A stretch of 9,492 nt of DNA from Acidobacteriota bacterium (GTDB lineage Bacteria > Acidobacteriota > Thermoanaerobaculia > Multivoradales > JAHEKO01), in assembly GCA_030610025.1 (NCBI GenBank), contig JAUWSP010000067.1:1-9492 (forward strand). Direction: 5' to 3'. The translations under genes and the position numbers were made by a program. Positions 8,094 through 9,492 of this stretch are shown in pieces. Every line of letters starts with the position of its first letter. Position 1 is the stretch's first letter. The notes below the pieces were generated by a model. The model did not search any database and had not been told where the DNA came from. It was given only the letters and a program-made list of their open reading frames with translations.

Positions 8094-8156
8094 GCTGACT
8101 CCTTGTTCCGGTTCGAGGATATCGGACTCGGATCGAGCCCGGCCACGAGACCGGTT

Positions 8157-8543
8157 TCAGAGCAGCAGCGAAGTGTGAGCAGCGATTAGAGGGGTAGGCG
8201 GCCTGGACCGAAGTGCAGGTGCGAGAATCGAGGGCTGTCCCAGTGTATCCCCGAGGGCGTCCTTCGAGGGGAGCACCGAGACCAAGCTCGCGCTCGGCTT
8301 TGGAGCTGGTGCCCTCTTGACTGTGATGACTTTGTGATCGTGATCCCAGGCGGTCTCGAGATCGTGGTGATGTCCATGCACCGCGGCTCGAACCAGGGAG
8401 AGGAGGGCGTGTTGGGCTTCTTCGTCACCGTGCGAATGATGATCGAGGGCCACGTGCAGGCCCATCCCGAGGGCGCTTGCCCCGGGGGCCAGCCAAAAGG
8501 CCAAGATCATGGCGGCGAGAAGCCGCTGCGTGAAACGGTGCAC
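8157..8543 (-). CDS. Exported His-rich small protein, CzcI-like in size and position
   Basis: 128 residues if translation starts at GTG 8543. The frame is open further upstream, antisense to the next gene, but that part has no signal-like N-terminus. From this GTG the product has a good export signal (VHRFTQRLLAAMILAFWLAPGASA). Eleven His fall within residues 30-70, in DHHSHGDEE, VHGHHHDLE and WDHDHK clusters. The rest is a Pro/Ala/Ser/Leu-rich tail ending in TSLLL. It is the first gene of the operon, 63 bases before the channel gene. In czcICBA-type clusters the first gene also encodes a small exported His-rich protein of about this length; the match is in architecture and position, not proven homology. 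It probably buffers or senses periplasmic metal. No ribosome site precedes GTG 8543 or the in-frame ATG at 8510; the promoter position suggests a leaderless mRNA. Confidence 0.7.
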   Translation of the reverse strand: MHRFTQRLLAAMILAFWLAPGASALGMGLHVALDHHSHGDEEAQHALLSLVRAAVHGHHHDLETAWDHDHKVITVKRAPAPKPSASLVSVLPSKDALGDTLGQPSILAPALRSRPPTPLIAAHTSLLL

Positions 8544-8544
8544 C

Positions 8545-8579
8545 GCGAGGAATGATATCGGTATATCCTGAGTGGTCAA
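8545..8579 (-). promoter_or_regulatory. Sigma-70-type promoter of the efflux operon
   Basis: On the minus strand TTGACC (8579-8574, five of six matches to the -35 consensus) is followed after 16 bases by TATCAT (8557-8552, five of six matches to the -10 consensus). The predicted start of transcription is about 8545-8544, only one or two bases before GTG 8543. It is the best promoter I found by eye in the window, and faces the five-gene operon. Not tested by computation. Confidence 0.6.
8554..8567. promoter_or_regulatory. Candidate operator dyad inside the operon promoter
   Basis: GATAT-CGGT-ATATC is a 5-4-5 inverted repeat that overlaps four bases of the -10 box and runs into the spacer toward the -35. 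A repressor bound there would block polymerase. AT-rich dyads at this place are common for ArsR/SmtB-type metal sensors, but the arms are short and no regulator gene is present in the window, so the regulator is unknown. Confidence 0.35.
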
Positions 8580-8601
8580 GCTATCAGCGGCGCTCCGCTC
8601 A

Positions 8602-8626
8602 GAGCCCGTGCCGATTTGACGGGCTC
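8602..8626. repeat. 8-bp perfect inverted repeat in the divergent intergenic region
   Basis: GAGCCCGT (8602-8609) and ACGGGCTC (8619-8626) are perfect inverted copies around a 9-base loop. The repeat lies upstream of the operon's -35 and about 100 bases before the acyl-CoA oxidase start. There is no T-run on either side, so it is not an obvious terminator. It could be an operator for either gene or an RNA hairpin in the leader of the rightward gene. Confidence 0.5.
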
Positions 8627-8729
8627 CCCGACGTCCTTTCAGCCGATCCACAGCGACACCAGGAAGGGAAGAGGCCCGTTCGCTTCGGTGGGCCCAATCC
8701 GAACACAGGGCACCGGAGTACCATGGGGT

Positions 8730-9492
8730 ATGCCTATTCCCCCTCCTTCCCCGCCATCCGACGGTCACGACCTGCGTGTACCTGACGCTCCCGAGCTGCT
8801 GCCGTACCTTCCCATGCTCTATGTCGCCTGGGCGGACGGCGATCTGGAGCCCGTCGAGATTCGCGCCATCTGCTCGCGACTCGGGACGACCGAGGGGATG
8901 GATGAGAAGTGTCAGCAGTTCCTGGAGGGCTGGCTTGATCCTGAGAACCCGCCTACGGCAACCGATCTGACCACGTTGTTGGCCACCATCAGGACCGCCG
9001 CGGCCTCCAAGGCTGTTGGTGAGCGTCGTTCTCTGGCCGATCTCGGAGTCGAGCTCGCAGCCGCGGCGGGCCATCAGACTTCCGTTGCCGAGAGGCAGGC
9101 GCTAGAGGCCATCGAAACGAGCCTCGGCATCAGTGGTCGTGAGGCGGTCCGGCGACTTCTGAGTCCCGAGCGCGCCGCGCCAGATCCCGAGGGCCCTGCG
9201 CCGGCGTTCGAGGTGGCCGCTATGACGCGGCTGCTGGACGGTGATCAGTGGGCCATTCGCGACAAGGTCCGCGGCATTTTGAGCCGTCCCGAGTTCAGCT
9301 ACCGATACAGCCTGGACACGGAGAGCTACCGCGCACAGGTGCTCGATTGGGCCCAGGCGCTGGCCGTGGAAGGTATTGGTGCCTTGAGCTACCCCGAGGA
9401 GGTGGGTGGCGGGGGCGACCTCGGTGCCTTCATCGCCGCTTTCGAGACCGTGGCCTTTCACGACTCGAGCCTGTTGGTGAAGCTGGGGGTGC
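8730..9492 (+). CDS. TerB-like domain fused to acyl-CoA oxidase/dehydrogenase, 5' part
   Basis: The frame runs open from ATG 8730 to the window edge (254 codons visible; the gene continues). Residues about 22-145 look like a TerB-type all-helical domain: MLYVAWADGDLEPVEIRAI resembles the family's 'ADG-x-(8)-E' acidic helix, and SVAERQALEAIETSLGIS would be the later helix. A Pro-rich linker (about 146-160) leads to an acyl-CoA oxidase-like N-terminus: MTRLLDGDQWAIRDKVRGIL, then LAVEGIGALSYPEEVGGGGD and ETVAFHDSSLLVKLGV. Such flavoenzymes oxidise acyl-CoA to trans-2-enoyl-CoA; the FAD-binding and catalytic parts lie beyond the edge. GGAG (8714-8717) is 12 bases upstream, rather far, and fits an out-of-frame ATG at 8723 better. 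GTG 8688 is an alternative start. Its divergent promoter was not located. Confidence 0.8.
   Translation, partial: MPIPPPSPPSDGHDLRVPDAPELLPYLPMLYVAWADGDLEPVEIRAICSRLGTTEGMDEKCQQFLEGWLDPENPPTATDLTTLLATIRTAAASKAVGERRSLADLGVELAAAAGHQTSVAERQALEAIETSLGISGREAVRRLLSPERAAPDPEGPAPAFEVAAMTRLLDGDQWAIRDKVRGILSRPEFSYRYSLDTESYRAQVLDWAQALAVEGIGALSYPEEVGGGGDLGAFIAAFETVAFHDSSLLVKLGV

Noticed and set aside
8094..8156. GGTTCGAG near 8111, reminiscent of a tRNA T-arm
   Set aside because: No matching acceptor, D-arm or anticodon stem can be folded around it within the 63-base gap between two operon genes.
1899..8543. Assigning the operon as copper-specific cus or zinc/cobalt/cadmium-specific czc
   Set aside because: Pump motifs are mixed, the ligand residues can only be judged by eye, and His-rich partners fit several metals.
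8616..8644. TTGACG as a -35 box for the rightward oxidase gene
   Set aside because: No acceptable -10 hexamer follows at 15-18 bases, and the sequence is part of the 8-bp inverted repeat.
8544..9074. Minus-strand upstream extension of the His-rich gene frame to an ATG at 9074
   Set aside because: This part is antisense to the well-supported oxidase gene, has no signal-like N-terminus and an Arg/Gly-rich shadow-like composition. The signal peptide begins at GTG 8543.

Overview
The window looks like a chromosomal stretch of a GC-rich Gram-negative bacterium. Lipoprotein signals, an outer-membrane efflux channel and an RND pump imply an outer membrane. A secreted repeat protein ends in a degenerate version of the 'GFESGDTSAW' tail, which I associate with Acidobacteriota (Thermoanaerobaculia-like lineages) and relatives. 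That placement is an inference from memory. I see no phage, transposon, CRISPR, rRNA or tRNA.

Layout. (1) Bases 1-254, + strand: the 3' end of a CigR/RcnB-like periplasmic protein gene. (2) Bases 432-1769, + strand: a secreted protein of seven tandem units of about 58 residues, probably a seven-bladed beta-propeller. (3) Bases 1899-8543, - strand: a compact five-gene operon read right to left. Its genes encode a small exported His-rich protein (CzcI-like in size and position), a TolC/CusC-type outer-membrane channel, a small His-rich lipoprotein, a lipid-anchored periplasmic adaptor with an extra N-terminal domain, and a CusA/CzcA-family RND pump. (4) Bases 8544-8729: a divergent intergenic region with a good sigma-70-type promoter for the operon, a dyad inside that promoter, and a separate 8-bp inverted repeat. 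(5) From 8730 to the right edge, + strand: the 5' part of a TerB-like domain fused to an acyl-CoA oxidase/dehydrogenase.

How the genes work together. Pump, adaptor and channel would form one tripartite complex spanning both membranes and expelling cations from the periplasm. The two small His-rich proteins and the adaptor's HGHVH tail suggest periplasmic metal capture and hand-over. The metal cannot be fixed from sequence: Zn/Co/Cd/Ni and Cu/Ag all remain possible. The genes are tightly coupled (an ATGA overlap, a 20-base overlap, a 9-base gap). No regulator gene lies in the window.

Most worth a second look are the His-rich leader gene, whose mRNA seems to begin almost at its GTG start codon (leaderless), the His-rich lipoprotein inserted between channel and adaptor genes, and the TerB-acyl-CoA oxidase fusion.
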